A stretch of DNA of 64,000 nucleotides. It comes from Oscheius sp. JU75 (lineage: Eukaryota; Nematoda; Chromadorea; Rhabditida; Rhabditidae). The position numbers and the translations under genes were made by a program. The DNA lies in the NCBI GenBank assembly GCA_037178855.1, contig JASJZC010000007.1, forward strand, positions 5,828,001 to 5,892,000, in the 5' to 3' direction. The notes beneath the pieces were generated by a model. It saw only the letters and a program-made list of their open reading frames with translations, made no database searches and had not been told where the DNA came from. This document shows, piece after piece, positions 27,320-40,434 of this stretch (within the stretch, counting starts at the first letter, position 1; the number at the start of each line of letters is the position of its first letter).

Positions 27320-28876
27320 CTCAGCTGATCAGCAACTCCAAGTCTGAACAAAAACAGTCGGAGATGGCCTCAAAATGAACGGAACAGAGTGATTTCCCTA
27401 TCGGCAACGGGTCGAGACTGACTGTCGTCGAAAGTGGGCGAAAATGATGGATGGGTTCTGCCATGAACTACTGACAGTAATCATTCTCTGTGCGAGGAAA
27501 ATCCTTTTGCAACTTTAATTTCTAACTCAACAAGATTGCAGTAGGTTTGTTAGCGCTGGCTCAATTGCTTTGAGTGTGAAGGAACTAAGAAAAATTAGTC
27601 GTGAGCTAGTTTAAAAATTTGTTTTCGTTTAAAAAATGACTTTTACAACTATTCAACTCGGATAAAAATGAAGACGAAGGGTTAATGTGAAGGTCGTCAA
27701 GTTTGAAGGAAGGAACCTTAGGGGCGACAGACCTTGGCAGGTTTGACTGATTCAATTAGCATCACGTGTCGTGAACTCAACTCGTAGAAACGGTCACCGG
27801 TCAATTATTGTCTTCCAAAGATGTCGCAGTTGTTCTATCCTGACTACCAGATTGTTTAACTATCCCAAAGCATTTATAAACCGAAATGTGCTGATCAACA
27901 GTTTTTGTGTCAGATTACCAAATTCCCTCGCTGAATAGAGCCACTAGACTAAGCAGTAACCAGCAGCTTGATGATTATTTATAAGTTTGCGGAATTCTTC
28001 AGATAATTTACTATATCTTTTATACTCGTTTCGAACTCTCGCATGGATATGACCGCGTGCTCTTAGACTGATAACCTTATTTTCTATTTGTCGCTGCCGT
28101 ATATTTTGTAAACCTCAAATCAATATTGTAGCCAATAGTTTTTGCTTTAGAATCCTTTTTGAAATGCTTCATATTTTTTGGAACACTTTTGAGACACATT
28201 ACTGTGGTGACAATCGGTTACCTTGAATTATCCGTTCACTTCTAGGGCCATTCTTGGCTGTCTCGGGCTGGTTAGTTGATGGATTTCAGGACACAGTTTA
28301 TAGTTGGAATATTTATTTAAAAGTATGTATGGGTTAACAAAACTTCGTAGTAATTTCAGAATGTAGCTGCGACAACGAGATGCTGCCACATGGTAGAAAT
28401 TACTAGCTTTGCATCTATGACACAACTGCAATAGAGAAACAAGTCTCTATTTTAGCAAATGAGTGATAAGCTGCTATATGATTAAACAAACAACCCTTTT
28501 TTGTTCTACAGAGCTAATGAAATATTATTTTAAAAAAGTACGAGGAGAGAAAGAACAAGAATCACAAGCATTCGAGCTATAAATCACGAAGTGACGAGAA
28601 GAGGAGAAAAGGGAGGAGGAAGGTGAACCAAAAATCTAGTGGTAAAACTATGAAGAGGCTATTGAAATTGAGAAGAGCGTATCTGGACGCTATCACAGAT
28701 TTTGTTCTTGCGCCGGGTGAACGGGGAAGATACTCGCAAGCGGTAGTCTGCGATGGGATATCTCGCAGGATAAAACAGAAGAGATCGCAGAGTGAAGCGA
28801 ACACGACAGAGACTCGCTGTCCCGTGAAAAGCGTCGATTATGTCAGTTGGAGAGAGCAAAAATTGTCTACCAGGGG
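27320..28876. other. Intergenic, no recognised gene
   Basis: Upstream of the transporter start and downstream of the dre-1 stop. Overlapping open frames on both strands at 28577-28889 have no conserved motif or exon pattern. Confidence 0.45.
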
Positions 28877-31800
28877 TCAAGGTGTTTGAGAAGTGGTCGC
28901 TGTTTCTTCCGGATTCGCCGAATCGTAGACAGTGTCATTGTCACGAACTTCAGTCTGCAGTTTGCAAGTGTGGTTCTCCAATGTTCCGTTTCCACAGTCG
29001 CAGAAAAAACTGAAAGAATGCTGTTAATCAAGCAGAGCAATACAAAACTCACCGATCGTGCCTCACGAATTCTACTTGGTGTCCCTTGTGGCACACTTTG
29101 ATGCAATTTGTGCAGATGGCGTTTCTATCGGTCGTATTGCAACTGATACACCTTGATGAAAGTTATTAACCATGTGCAAATATAGCGTACCGGAAGAAGT
29201 CGTGCATCGGGAACGTAGTACTGCTGCTGATCTTGAAGAGACAAGAGCCTTTCTTCACTGCTTTCTCGACAGCATCGTGATTGTTGTAGACCTTATTTTC
29301 TCTCAGGATCGGATTAACGTCGGTTGCCAAGCAGAGTCCTCCAAAACGGTTGTTGAAGAGTTGATTCGACTCTAAGGTAGCTGTTGCTCTGTGTGTAATC
29401 TCTACTCCAGCTGCTCTGCCTTCAAATATTCTGTTACGTCGCAGGGTGGGATTCGATTCTGTCGAGATGAGAACTCCGGCCTGTGCATTACGGTAAATGT
29501 CGTTGTCTTCCAGGACTCCTGGAGACGTGTATATACTAACAAAATTAGCTATATATACCTCGTCCTTTGTTGAAGATGCAAACACCTCCATCACGACCGT
29601 CATATATCTTGTTCCTCCTCAATAAGGGGTTACTTTCTGTCTTAATCCAAACACCAGCCATGGCATTGTCGAAAATTTCGTTGTCCTCCAAGACTCCTAG
29701 TCCACCATTGTATACAAGAACTCCACCGTTTTGACCACCCCAGATTTTGTTCCTCGTAATCTTTGGATTTGAACCCGTTCTGAAGATGTCGTAAGTATAG
29801 AACCATTGTCGGTTTACCTAATTTGTACTCCCGAATACAGATGATTAAAGATATCGTTTTCTTCGAGTAAACCATGACCATTATCGTAGAAGTAGACCCC
29901 GACCTAATAACATTTTGTTAAAAGGACCTAAAACGTCTAAAACCTGCTTGCCAGAGTGTATCCTGTTCTTTCTGAGAATAGGAGAGGATCCGGTAGTGAC
30001 CCAAATGCCGGCCAAAGTATTACCGTAGACTTCATTTTCTTCGATGAGTCCCTTCCCTTTCTCGTGGACGTAGATGCCTCCGTGTTGTCCGTCATGAATC
30101 TTATTTAATCGGACAATTGGGTCACTGCTAGTTCTGATCTGGATACCAGCTAGCATGTTGCCGTAAATGTTATTGCTTTCAATCAGTCCACGACCTAAAA
30201 CCATCCGTCCTTGCAGACGCAAACAACTACGCAATACCTTCTCCGAAAATGTAAACTCCTCCCTGCTGTCCGCTGAAGATCTCATTCTTTCGGATTGTCG
30301 GATCGGAGTGGGAAGTAATCCAAATTCCGGCGAAGGCGTTCGAATAGATACGGTTTTCCGTGAACTGACCGCGACCCTTTTCGTGGACGTAGATTCCGCC
30401 GGTTTGACCGTGATGAATTTCACAGCGAACGACAACTGGATTAGCATGATTCTTCACTTCGATCCCGGAGATGCGGTTGCTGTGGATGTTGCACTTTTCG
30501 AAGTATCCTTGTCCGTATCTGTAGGAACATCATAACTTTAACTTTTCTATAAACATACTCAAAAGTGAATACTCCGACATCGCGTCCATTGTGAATGTGA
30601 CACCGCCTAAAGTACGGATTTGCATTGTTCTTGACCCAGACGCCGGCCAAATGATTTCGGGCAATCTCGCAATCTTCGAATCGTCCCTGAAATCGAGACT
30701 GTTTTGGAAATGTTTCGTGTCACTCACAGTTGCTGAATCCGTGATGTAGACTCCAACGTTATCACAATCTGTTATGGAACAATGACGAACTGTAGGATTC
30801 GTATGTAGTCTCCTTACGCAGACTGCAGCTCCAACGTTACAGGTCGAAGTTATATGACACCGGTCTATGGTGGGGCAGGATTCATCAGTGACCTAGACAG
30901 TTAATGCTTATTGTAATTTGACTACCTAGGTCACCTGCAGAGCGTAGTTTGCCTGATGACTGTGAGCAAAGGTGGGTCCGTGGTCAACTGGCTTGTCCGG
31001 ATTGAACTTGACAGTTACATATCCCAAATAAGCTCCTGAAAAAACAAAGAAATAGTTCCTTTATCGTCAGCTGACAAACCTGAGCTGTTTTCTCCAAAGG
31101 TTATTGTTGTCGCTTTGGCTTGCTCAATGGTCACATTCTGGTTAATGTTGTAACCGGAACCTACAAAAGAATAAATTATTGCTGGAAGCATGAATCTCCA
31201 TAAATTATGCACTACGGCAATTAGTCTTTCGACTCGCGTCAAAATACGATCCCTTGTCTAGGCCAGCACGTGATCAGACTGTGTGGGAACGGCTCGTACA
31301 AATCCGTGTCTGTCTCTCTATGCGTGATAGATAACTAGCGAAGTGAGATACCCAGACAAGACATAAGATATGTTTTCGCCCATGCGCATCACACACACTC
31401 ACTCCCGGTCTGATGATGCCAGACTGGCGATTATCTGCGATTGACGCTTGCTTTTCAGTCCGCTTAGTGCGAGGCGCCCCGTACGTTACGACGCCCCTCT
31501 CTGCAGATCATGAAAAAATGACTCACTCGCTCCGATGATTTGGACATTGGACTCGATGTTGATTGGGTCCGGATTATAATGTCCGGTGTGAAGGAACACC
31601 AGTTTTTCTCCATCAGGACGAGCATCCAGATGTCTAGAAAAAGAAAAATAGTACAGTTAGAAGTGGTGAACTTACGAAAGAGCGTCGGCCAAGTCATCGA
31701 AATGAAGAAGAGACCGTCCTTTGTGTCCATTGTAAATATGTTCTGCATCTCGACGGACGTGCACTCCATGTCGCTAAAGCATTGTTTTCTTAAAACAAAA

Positions 31801-33194
31801 CTCTAGGTTTTACCAATTGTCTGAAGCTTTCTTTCCACGGATTTGGATCCTTCCATCGCATCAGCTCTCTCTGCTCAAAACGGCTCTGTTGTGGATGGTA
31901 CATAGGTACGGTGTACCCAAAGGCTTCAGTATACAGTCGTTTCCTAAACATAATGCTTGAACAATATGAGAAAAAAGCGTACCAGAGTTGGAGATCATTG
32001 CAACTGATGTAAAACCGACGATTTACTTTTGCTGCTACCACGAGATCTTCTTCGTACATAAAGGAGAAGATCTGAAATTCAATATAACGTAAAAAGTTAA
32101 GAAAAACGAACCTTCATTAATAATTCCTGTGGTAACTGCTCGATGTAGCATTCATCATCGCTAGGCTCCCGGGCATTTGCAAGAAGAAGAGACGCACTGA
32201 AATGAAATATTCTATGGAGAAAACTACTGAAAAAAGGGAAATGGAGTTTGAGTTACCTGTCTTTTGCTTCCCCTGGTGACTCGGGCTTGAATCTTTTGCA
32301 TGCCGACGGTTCCAACGTCTGAAAATGTACATTTAAAAAAATCTTACAACTGAAGGTACGAAACCGCTGGTTCACTTCCCATGGGCGCTGCTGGAACTAC
32401 TGCTCCATATTTTGTTCGTCCTGTTCAGGTGGCGAAGGCATTGCATGAATGCAAGAATACAGTTGAGCAGCTGGACCAGAGCAAGGTCAAGGAGGTACGC
32501 ATCGTTTATTCTCTAATTGGAGCATGTGTACCTATACCATTTGCGGTAGAGTAGGGTCGTTACCGAACAATATGCATCTTTCTTATTCCTCGATACCTTT
32601 CAGTAAATGGATATACTAATTGTTCTGCAGGTGGTTCTTTATCGAACGAATTAGTGGGGAGTTTTACCTCCACGGTTTCCTACCGTAAGTTTGCGACGGT
32701 CCCTCGTAATTCAGAGTGCGCTACGTAGCCCAAATACTATGCCTCGGGATGAACACACTTTCTAATCTGACCCTTCGACGAAACTAGCGCCCGACCCAGT
32801 CGGAGAAGACCTACAATCGGGACCCTTCCTTTTATTCAAGGAGAATCGTGAAAAAAAACTAACCTCATCAGCCGTAGCAGCTAAAGAACTTGTACAACAA
32901 TTATCCTCGTCTTTTATTTGTATTGATCGTCGTCTTCGTAACGTATACCGAGGGCTGCAAACAATCATGGTAAAATATGTCATAAGAGAAAAATAGCGGA
33001 AACAATGAAAAAGCTTACCTTCTTCCCCGTGTGAGTATGGTTTCTGGAGTTGCTGCCGCTGAAGACATGGCTGAAGATGGTGACGCTTCGGTTGGTGTAC
33101 AGGAATGAGATTCTATATAGCTGTCCATTTCCTCCAGGCCGTCATCAGGATATTCTGGCGTCCTCGCGGCGTACTGTCTCGCCGACCGCCGCAT
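28877..33194 (-). CDS. dre-1: DRE-1/FBXO11 F-box protein of SCF ubiquitin ligase
   Basis: Nineteen exons (first 33019-33194, last 28877-29009) join in frame to 903 residues. The N-terminus is Ser-rich. The F-box spans exons 4-6 ([29 protein letters not shown]). About 20 parallel beta-helix repeats follow, with units such as [19 protein letters not shown] and [16 protein letters not shown]. The C-terminus is a UBR-type zinc finger ([31 protein letters not shown]). FBXO11/DRE-1 bridges substrates, such as the BLMP-1/BCL6-type repressor, to the SCF E3 ligase and times development in C. elegans. A TTTTTCAG acceptor lies shortly before the ATG. The longest introns are 32319-32863 and 31161-31526; the first holds a short plus-strand frame. 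No catalytic or structural gap was seen. Confidence 0.96.
32381..32654 (+). CDS. Possible two-exon mini-gene inside a dre-1 intron
   Basis: On the plus strand, opposite to dre-1, an ATG at 32381 opens 38 codons (32381-32494) with coding-like composition and an amphipathic segment, [25 protein letters not shown] donor follows. A TTCTGCAG acceptor opens 32631-32654, which adds seven codons in frame before TAG. The 45-residue product matches no family I recognise. It could be a small protein, a spliced fragment of a relic gene, or chance. Confidence 0.25.
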
Positions 33195-36100
33195 TTGCAA
33201 GGAACGCAGTACTGAAAAACAAAATGAACAATTTACATAGAACATGACGGAGGATGGAGGTTATGACTGGGATCGAATCTGGCCAGAGGCTAGTTGCAAA
33301 AGCTGGGCTGATGTTGCGCACGCATCTAGGTCAGGGACATTAGCAGACACGAACAGGCCCGACTAGTTGGCTCTCGCTCTCCATTCGGGAATTGAGGTCG
33401 ACAGGCTGGCAGACTGCCATTAAGGCAAACTTCTTCTGTAACAGGGACAAAAGTCTGGAGAACGAGAGTTTTAATCTATCAAGTGAGTTGGTTTCTTATC
33501 GGAAAAAATTGTCGCAGCAATTTCTATCTCGCTGAACTCAAAGCTGATAAAATGTTGCCACGACAGAAAAAAAAGGGTTCCAATTACTCCGAACACACAA
33601 TGGATGTATTCTTTGCAAATCATAAATGGAAAAATGTATGACTACTCGGACATAAATCGCGGAGCGATGCAGCTGATTTCGGCAATCCGTTAAAAAACTG
33701 ACGATTGGAACCTGTTTCCATAGTGTCCATGCGCGAAAAGAGCGAAGTGGTCGTCATGCGATCAATAAAATGTCAAAAAATGAATTCAAGAGAGATGTTT
33801 TCCAGCGGCAGAAAAAACTTCAGCTTTCAGACTGATAACAAGAGTCATATGGCCTTTTTGAGCCGATTGGTCTTCATTTCGTTTATTTGAAAAGGATATG
33901 GACTCGAAAAATAATGAGAGAGCATAGAAGAACTCGTGAAAAGTCAAACTACACGGTTAAATGCATTGCTCAGAGCACGTGGTTATTAGGAAGAAATGTT
34001 TTGTCGTCTCGAGGCCTTCTAGAATAAATGTCATAATTAAATGTTAGGCCATCGGAAAAATATAAAGCAAAACAACAGAGTACAGTTCCAGAAGGAGAAA
34101 ACGAGTGATGGCGGTCATGAGAACCGGCTGAGCATGGACCCCCGAGGGTGGGCGGATCGATGCGCTCTGCTAAAAACCTCTGTTGTCGGTCCCTTTCATT
34201 ATTTTGGTCTTTTCAAATGTACCGTACCATTGAGAATCTAATAAGAATCTCGTACAATTTTTTTTCTTCCTCTTAATGACCCGGATTCCATGCAGGCAAA
34301 ATCAATGCGGTTTAGACAGATGTCAAGGATTAACCGCTATTATTAACCGCGGAAGGCTCCTCTACTTTAATTTGGCTAAATGTTGAGTGGCTCGTTAGAA
34401 GAGGATGTCTTCGAGATCAATGTTTGTCGCCCCAGCGATGTGAATTATGACTTCCTCTTTTCGACGTGGAGGCGTCGTATTTCTCAAGCGAGACGAGGGA
34501 AGCATAGAAACCCAGGTGTTTTCGAAGAAAGGTCGAAGGCTTGTTCGAATAAATGCCAAACTGAGCTGTACAAGACAATTGGCCATGGAATAGCATCAAC
34601 TAATACTGAGGTATGACTGATCAAGTCGAAATGGGGCTCAGATTTCATGAAGAGCTGAATTCAATGCAGAGTGGAACATTTTTTAATGGAAACATGTTTC
34701 TCCGCAAACGAGAGGAGCAAAGAGGCCTATTCGAAACCCTATCACAGGATGTACACAATTCATGACGCAGACAAACGGAGCAAGAGCAATGTTTTCTCTT
34801 CGCTTCCAATTATCCAAAAGCAAAAGTGTTGTTAACACGGAGGGAAACTAGCGTAAGCGTACTATCGTATCAGATATAGCGGGTTAACCATTCAGGTTAA
34901 ACAATCAAGCAAACGGGGCTAGGGGGGCGCGAGAAGATGAAGAAGAAAAAGCAAAAAAGCTTACTACTTCTGACAGTCTTATTGGATGACAAAGAGCAGG
35001 AATGAGGGTGGAAAACACTGCGCCAAAAGAAAACGCGGAAAAGCTTGCTCGAATCATAGAAAAGATATCGCCTTTTTAAAACCAGAAAAACTCATATCGT
35101 GTCGGGCAACAACCTTCAGCGATAACTGATTGACAATTTTTCGCGGTAATCTAATGAGAGTCACCTAAGACAGGAAGTGTGAAAACAAAAGCTTGTAAAC
35201 GTGTTCATACTGGGTGTGGTGAAAACAAGAAGAGCGCTTTTGGGAAGCAGTCACGGTTGCTGTCGAGAGATACAAACAGATGGAAGGACGTTCAAAACAG
35301 TGGTGTTTAAACTGCAGTTGTGACAACATTGAAGGCATTTCAGCTCCGTAAAAGAACTGTTAACTTTGATAAGTAGTCTTCAAGAGCCGAAAACGTGCTC
35401 TTGGAGAGAAGGAGATTGCCGGGACCAGAAAAGGCTGTAGAAGTGCGAACGGCAGAGGGTTTTACACTATCTCACAAGGTCACTTAGCCAGACAAGGTTC
35501 ATGGAATGCTGCGCTGGGGCTGCGTAGACTGACCGTATCGAGAAGCGCCCTAGTGTTGCCCTAGGAGATTATATCAGAAGACAGTTCAGGTCGTGGGAGT
35601 GTGCTAGAACCGCCGCAGGCGTCTTTCCAAAAGTGGACCGCGCGAACAATCAATCGATGTCTCTGTCCGTACCAGTCGGGGCAGAACGGCACTCCCCCGC
35701 GGAGGTCACTGTTTCATAGTGCGCTTAGGTATTCCTTAAATTTCAGCTGTGAGCTATCTGCACTTTTTGTTTCTTTTTTCGAACAAAAAATGTAGTTGGC
35801 TTTTTAAGAAGTCAACTCTTGGATTCAAATAACCCATTCACTAAACAGCCAAAGAGGAAGTGAGATAAGGCAGCGAGGATAACACTGAGTGGAGCTGGGT
35901 GGTCAAACAACAGCAGTAAAAACATCCACTAACCAGGAACAAGAAAGCGAATAGAGCTGGAAATTGAAAAGAAAGGAGGAAGCGTGATTGGAAGACCGGA
36001 AGCCGAGAACCCTTCTACGGCAATAGTTAACAATTATTACCTAAGCAGTATTGAAAAGGAAGACGTCGTATTGAAGATGGTTTTACACTTTTTTCTGCCT

Positions 36101-38144
36101 AGAGGAGCAGCTGAGATTTGTGGCCTGTCCGGGACCACACAATTAGGATGCAAATAAAGAGAAAGGACCATGCCACGTGGGTGACCCGATCTGACCGTCT
36201 GCGTCGTGGGGTCAGCAACAACAAGAGAGGGAGAAAGATAGCACCCTGACCCGGTCAATGGGGGACACACTGGGACGGAACGCAATTGACGCCCTACCGC
36301 CTCCTCGAATTATTCTGCCGGCGGTATACTCCAAATATTCATCTTCAAGGTCAGCAGTCCAAAAGACTTCCCACGTCAAGCAATAATTAAAAATCAAAAA
36401 GTTGAAAACGTGGATCAGAGAAAGAAGTGTAATGAGCAGCAATGATTGCCTAGACCTTGAGGCGGAAGGATAGAAGAGCAGAAATGCACAAGGGAAATGG
36501 AAAAGACCCCGATCATCCGGTTCAAACATAGCGGAAGTAGACATTCAATTGGATGTCTTGCGCCCTTCTTGAAGGTACTCTCAGGCGCAAGTTTCGAGGT
36601 CCGGGTTTGTTGCAATTATTATCCATTGAATGGGTCAAAGTGTTCGAAGGTCATGAAGGACGGGAGGGACGTAGAGGACAACGATAGATAGTTCCTCCCC
36701 TGTTTCCGTATGGTACAAAGGAAAGACGCCGAAGACCGGCAGTGCCAGGATGTTACGCAACGTTGTGCACTCTTGTGGGTCAGCAACGGTTGTCCCGTTT
36801 TCGCGCGGGAGTCAACAGAATGGCAGTGGGGAAGTATTGAAACGATCATGGTTTTTTGTGGGTACACCTACCCATCTTGTGCGGAGGCAAGACTCTTCTT
36901 TTTTGTACTTTGACAGTCAACGAAGTCAATGGAGAAGAACTTGATTGCTCCTGCAAAAAAGAGTTTTCCGAAAATAGACGAAATGTTTACCATCGAGAAA
37001 GAGACTGCTTGTTGAGTATGTGGAGGACTACTGCTACCGTTTGGTAGCATATCAGCCATCTTTCTGAACAGATAAAGTGCAGATAAGGAAAATGAAACAG
37101 ATGTTTAAAGAAATTGTCGGGGTGAGATTGATAGGTGGGTGAAAAATGAAGAGCCGGACCAATGTGCTTATTCAGCCAGTCCAGCGGAAAAAACCAATTC
37201 TTTCTTTCTGAAGCAAACTGATTAAATTCCATTTTGGAAGGATGAATACTATGTACGGAAGTACATGTTCGACTGAGTGACGATTGTCCACCGTAAATCA
37301 TTCGAACAAACAGAGGAAGTGCGGCTTCAATGAATACCAGGAATTACTGACCGCTGAGAATTGCAAAACCCTGCAAAGACAGAGTAAAGCTAATTGGGTC
37401 AAAATGAGTCGCTTATAAGGAAAAAGGATACGAAGCAAAGGAACAAAAGCACACACGCATTTATCTATAGTCGTAAATGACGACAAAACCCGAAAAGCGT
37501 TTCTAAAACTGTGAAAGTTAGAAGTAAAGTGAATCAATTGAAACTTATTTAAAATCCACATCCGATCTTTGTTGACCGGGTTTTCAACCGCAAGCAAACA
37601 CTCTGCTATTTAAAGTTTGATATTTTTGGCATAAAGTTGGGTTGAGCTTTTATTGCGTATGTGGTAAAGCATCTATTGCACATACTTGGAATGATATAAA
37701 ACTAAGAAAGAAGCGTAAAGTAGTGCGGGTGAATAAGAGTGGCTGTTGTCTTCTCTCAATTAAGGTATGTAAATCGGGAGAAGGCTAATGTGAAACGTGT
37801 AATTAATATGCAAACGATGTAGTAGATATGAATAGATGGAAGAGGAACGCGCAACGTGACTAGTCCCGAAAAGTCGCAAATACAGAGAGGAGGGCGCGGC
37901 CCAGGGTTAGAACGAACGGCTGTTGAAACACTTGGATCAACTGGGCGGCCTCTTTGCTAAATATAGGCCTTTTCTATATTTGGTAGACACGCATTCGACC
38001 GACGCGCTCTTTTTCAGATAAAAGAAATTTGCTACAGATTTATTGCGATAATCAGTTATGGAAGTGGACAAAGACGTCAGTAGGCGGATTTCTTGTATCG
38101 AGCATAAACCACTTGGCCCTCGTGTATGTAGCCCTAGAAAAAAT
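33195..38144. other. Gene-poor 5 kb region upstream of dre-1
   Basis: The longest stretch without a recognisable gene. Short frames occur on both strands (for example around 34380-34616, 36212-36544 and 36987-37301), none with family motifs, signal peptides or splice structure. No tandem or inverted repeat was obvious by eye. It may carry dre-1 regulatory DNA or non-coding transcripts. Confidence 0.4.
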
Positions 38145-39487
38145 TCAACCGTAAATAACATTTCCATGGCCTACCGGCATGATTATTCCCGCGTCGACTC
38201 CAAACAGTGGAGAATCTTTGTATTCCTTCCTCATTGTACCTTCTGGTGCCAGACGGAATCGAAAAAGTATAATATATTGGTTTAGAGATAATATCAAACT
38301 CTCGGAGGGTTTTCAATGGCTGTATGCTGGGGTCCATGGTCCCAGTTTTAGGGTCAACAGTGGTAAGCACACATCTGAATCAACGCTTACGCTTTGTTGG
38401 AGCCAAAATATTACCGGTCGCAGGGTCTGAAGCATTGCAATACAACATCGCCAATTTTCAGACAATCCCATTTGTCTTCATCCCATGGAGCACAGCGATC
38501 GATGAATATTTCAGGTCGGAATCTAACTATATCCACCTGAAAGGACCATTTACGGGTTTGCGCTAAAACCACTTTGTTTTCCAGTCTCTTATTCAGCTCA
38601 TTCAGCGATCCTTGTGTCATGATCATATAGGGGCTTAGATCTTCAAAAGCGACCTTAAATTTGTTTTTATGGACGTGCAAACATCTTTTCAGAACCTCGT
38701 CACTTCTTTGAGGAACGGGGTTATTCATCCACCAATTTGACTGTGTCGTACAGATTCTTTCGTTGTGCAATCCACTAATGTACATGGCAAGACGGACATC
38801 TAAATCTGTCTAGTTTGGTTTGTGAACCCTAGCCCACTTGTTTCCTCGAGGAAATCGGAAAGAAGTCTGCTGATATCATCGCCACAGTCCAGGCCATCTT
38901 GCCGAGCTTTTTGGAACAAACTGAATTGAAAGTCTCAAAACTAACACAAAGAACTGACTATGTCGGTCGTACATCCCTTCTCTTCAAAACATCCGATACT
39001 TTCTCCCGAGCATTTCGACCATCAGGCAAAGTGACGCAGATAACATCTTCTTTTACTTCCACGTCGATCAGGACCATTTGTGGCTTTTGGCGGGCGGTAT
39101 AGAAACTGTTTCGCATTTTAATTAGAACGTTTACTTACGTTCCAGTTTCTCCATTAAATACGATCAAATGACGATCTTCCATCTCCCCATACTGGGCGCC
39201 TTTGGGACCACAGTAAAACGAGAACACCCGCAATTTTTCTAAATATTAAACGTGAAGGAACCTTACTTTTCTTCCTTTGCATGATTTTGCAGGAAAGATG
39301 AACAGTTCTTTAATCACACCAACAGGAACAAAATCTGGTTCGGTGCGCTTTTTGAAGGTATTATACAGATATCGGATTCCCTAAAAAAGCTTTATCCTCA
39401 AGAGCATGGTAAACATACGTTATAGACGACGACGGAACCCACAATGCACCCGAGGAGCACTTTATGTTCGTTGTTCAACTGTGACAT
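38145..39487 (-). CDS. MOSC-domain protein, mitochondrial amidoxime reductase (mARC) type
   Basis: The first exon (39419-39487) encodes a short N-terminus with a hydrophobic helix (LLGCIVGSVVVYN), which would anchor the protein in a membrane. The MOSC N-terminal beta-barrel follows (VGVIKELFIFPAKSCKG, EDRHLIVFNGETG, TARQKPQMVLIDV). The MOSC core then reads VDIVRFRPEIFIDRCAPWDED and LQCFRPCDRCVLTTVDPKTG, and the end DSPLFGVDAGI. The Cys in the PCxRC motif is the likely molybdenum ligand. mARC enzymes reduce N-hydroxylated compounds with cytochrome b5. The exon join near 39240-39285 does not fit GT-AG splicing without a one-base shift. All other joins found are in phase. A TTTCAG acceptor lies one base before the ATG. 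Confidence 0.88.
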
Positions 39488-40434
39488 TCTGAAATCGTAT
39501 CTGTATTAGAGAGGGATGTGAAAAAATTGATTAAATGTGATGCGGTTTTAGATCGTGCTAGTGACGACACTGGACACTGCGCGAAGCTTAGGAACGCGAG
39601 TTGTGGCAGAGAGGCGACGCAGTTGTTTACTATTGATTGTGCTCGATAAGGAAAACCTGTTGTCTCGCGATAACAATATCAATGTATATATACTGAGCCC
39701 ATTGTACAATTGGAAAATTAGGGACGAGTAAATGTACCAGACGAAAAGCCAGAGCTTGGAACTTCATTAAGCTTTTCCTAGACTAACATTACAACATATT
39801 ACCACTTCCAAATAAGTATTCTATCTTATTTCATAAAACAACAATATACAATATGTATAAGGTAACTGAAAAGTAGTTCCAACTAGTTCAACCAAAAAAC
39901 TCTGTAATTGGAAACACTTCATGTAAGCACCTTTCTGTAAAATAAACCCATAATTGCTAAGCTGTAGGCCAGCTTGCGTGGTAAAAGTTGCAAGACCGAA
40001 GCGGTAATTCAATCTAAGCTATGAAAGCGCTGTGGTATTAACTTAAAGACGCAAATAAAATTGACCGACCTTCTTTTAAGTATCGATTCTGTGTAAAGAA
40101 AAGAACTTTTAACGAGGGTTGTAGCCAGGAAAGTAAAAACACAAGGCAATGGGACATCAGGCATGTAAGGGAATAGAAGAACAAGCAACGTTTGGCATTA
40201 GACAGACAATCTTTTCCTTGTTAGATGTACCAGACGAAAAGTTGAGACCCAATTGAGACACACAGGATTATCAAGCGTTCTTTTAAAAATATTCTAGTTT
40301 AGACACACTTCCACGTTCGCAATGATCTCAATTCATAAAACCGTCGTCGGGAACAGGGCGTGAAACAACCAGTTAGCCCCTGTTTTTCGTCGTTTCACGG
40401 AACTTGACTCGAAACATTAGCCTCATCACTAAAC
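39488..40434. other. Intergenic between divergent genes
   Basis: Separates the minus-strand MOSC gene from the plus-strand double-TIL gene. A 17-base direct repeat is present (39732-39748 and 40224-40240). No gene is recognised. Confidence 0.45.
39732..40240 (+). repeat. Dispersed 17-base direct repeat
   Basis: ATGTACCAGACGAAAAG occurs at 39732-39748 and again at 40224-40240. The copies are identical but the flanks differ, so this is a short shared motif rather than a duplicated segment. Confidence 0.6.

Noticed and set aside
28577-28889. Possible gene with open frames on both strands before the dre-1 stop
   Set aside because: No motif or splice partner; most likely chance frames next to the dre-1 3' end.
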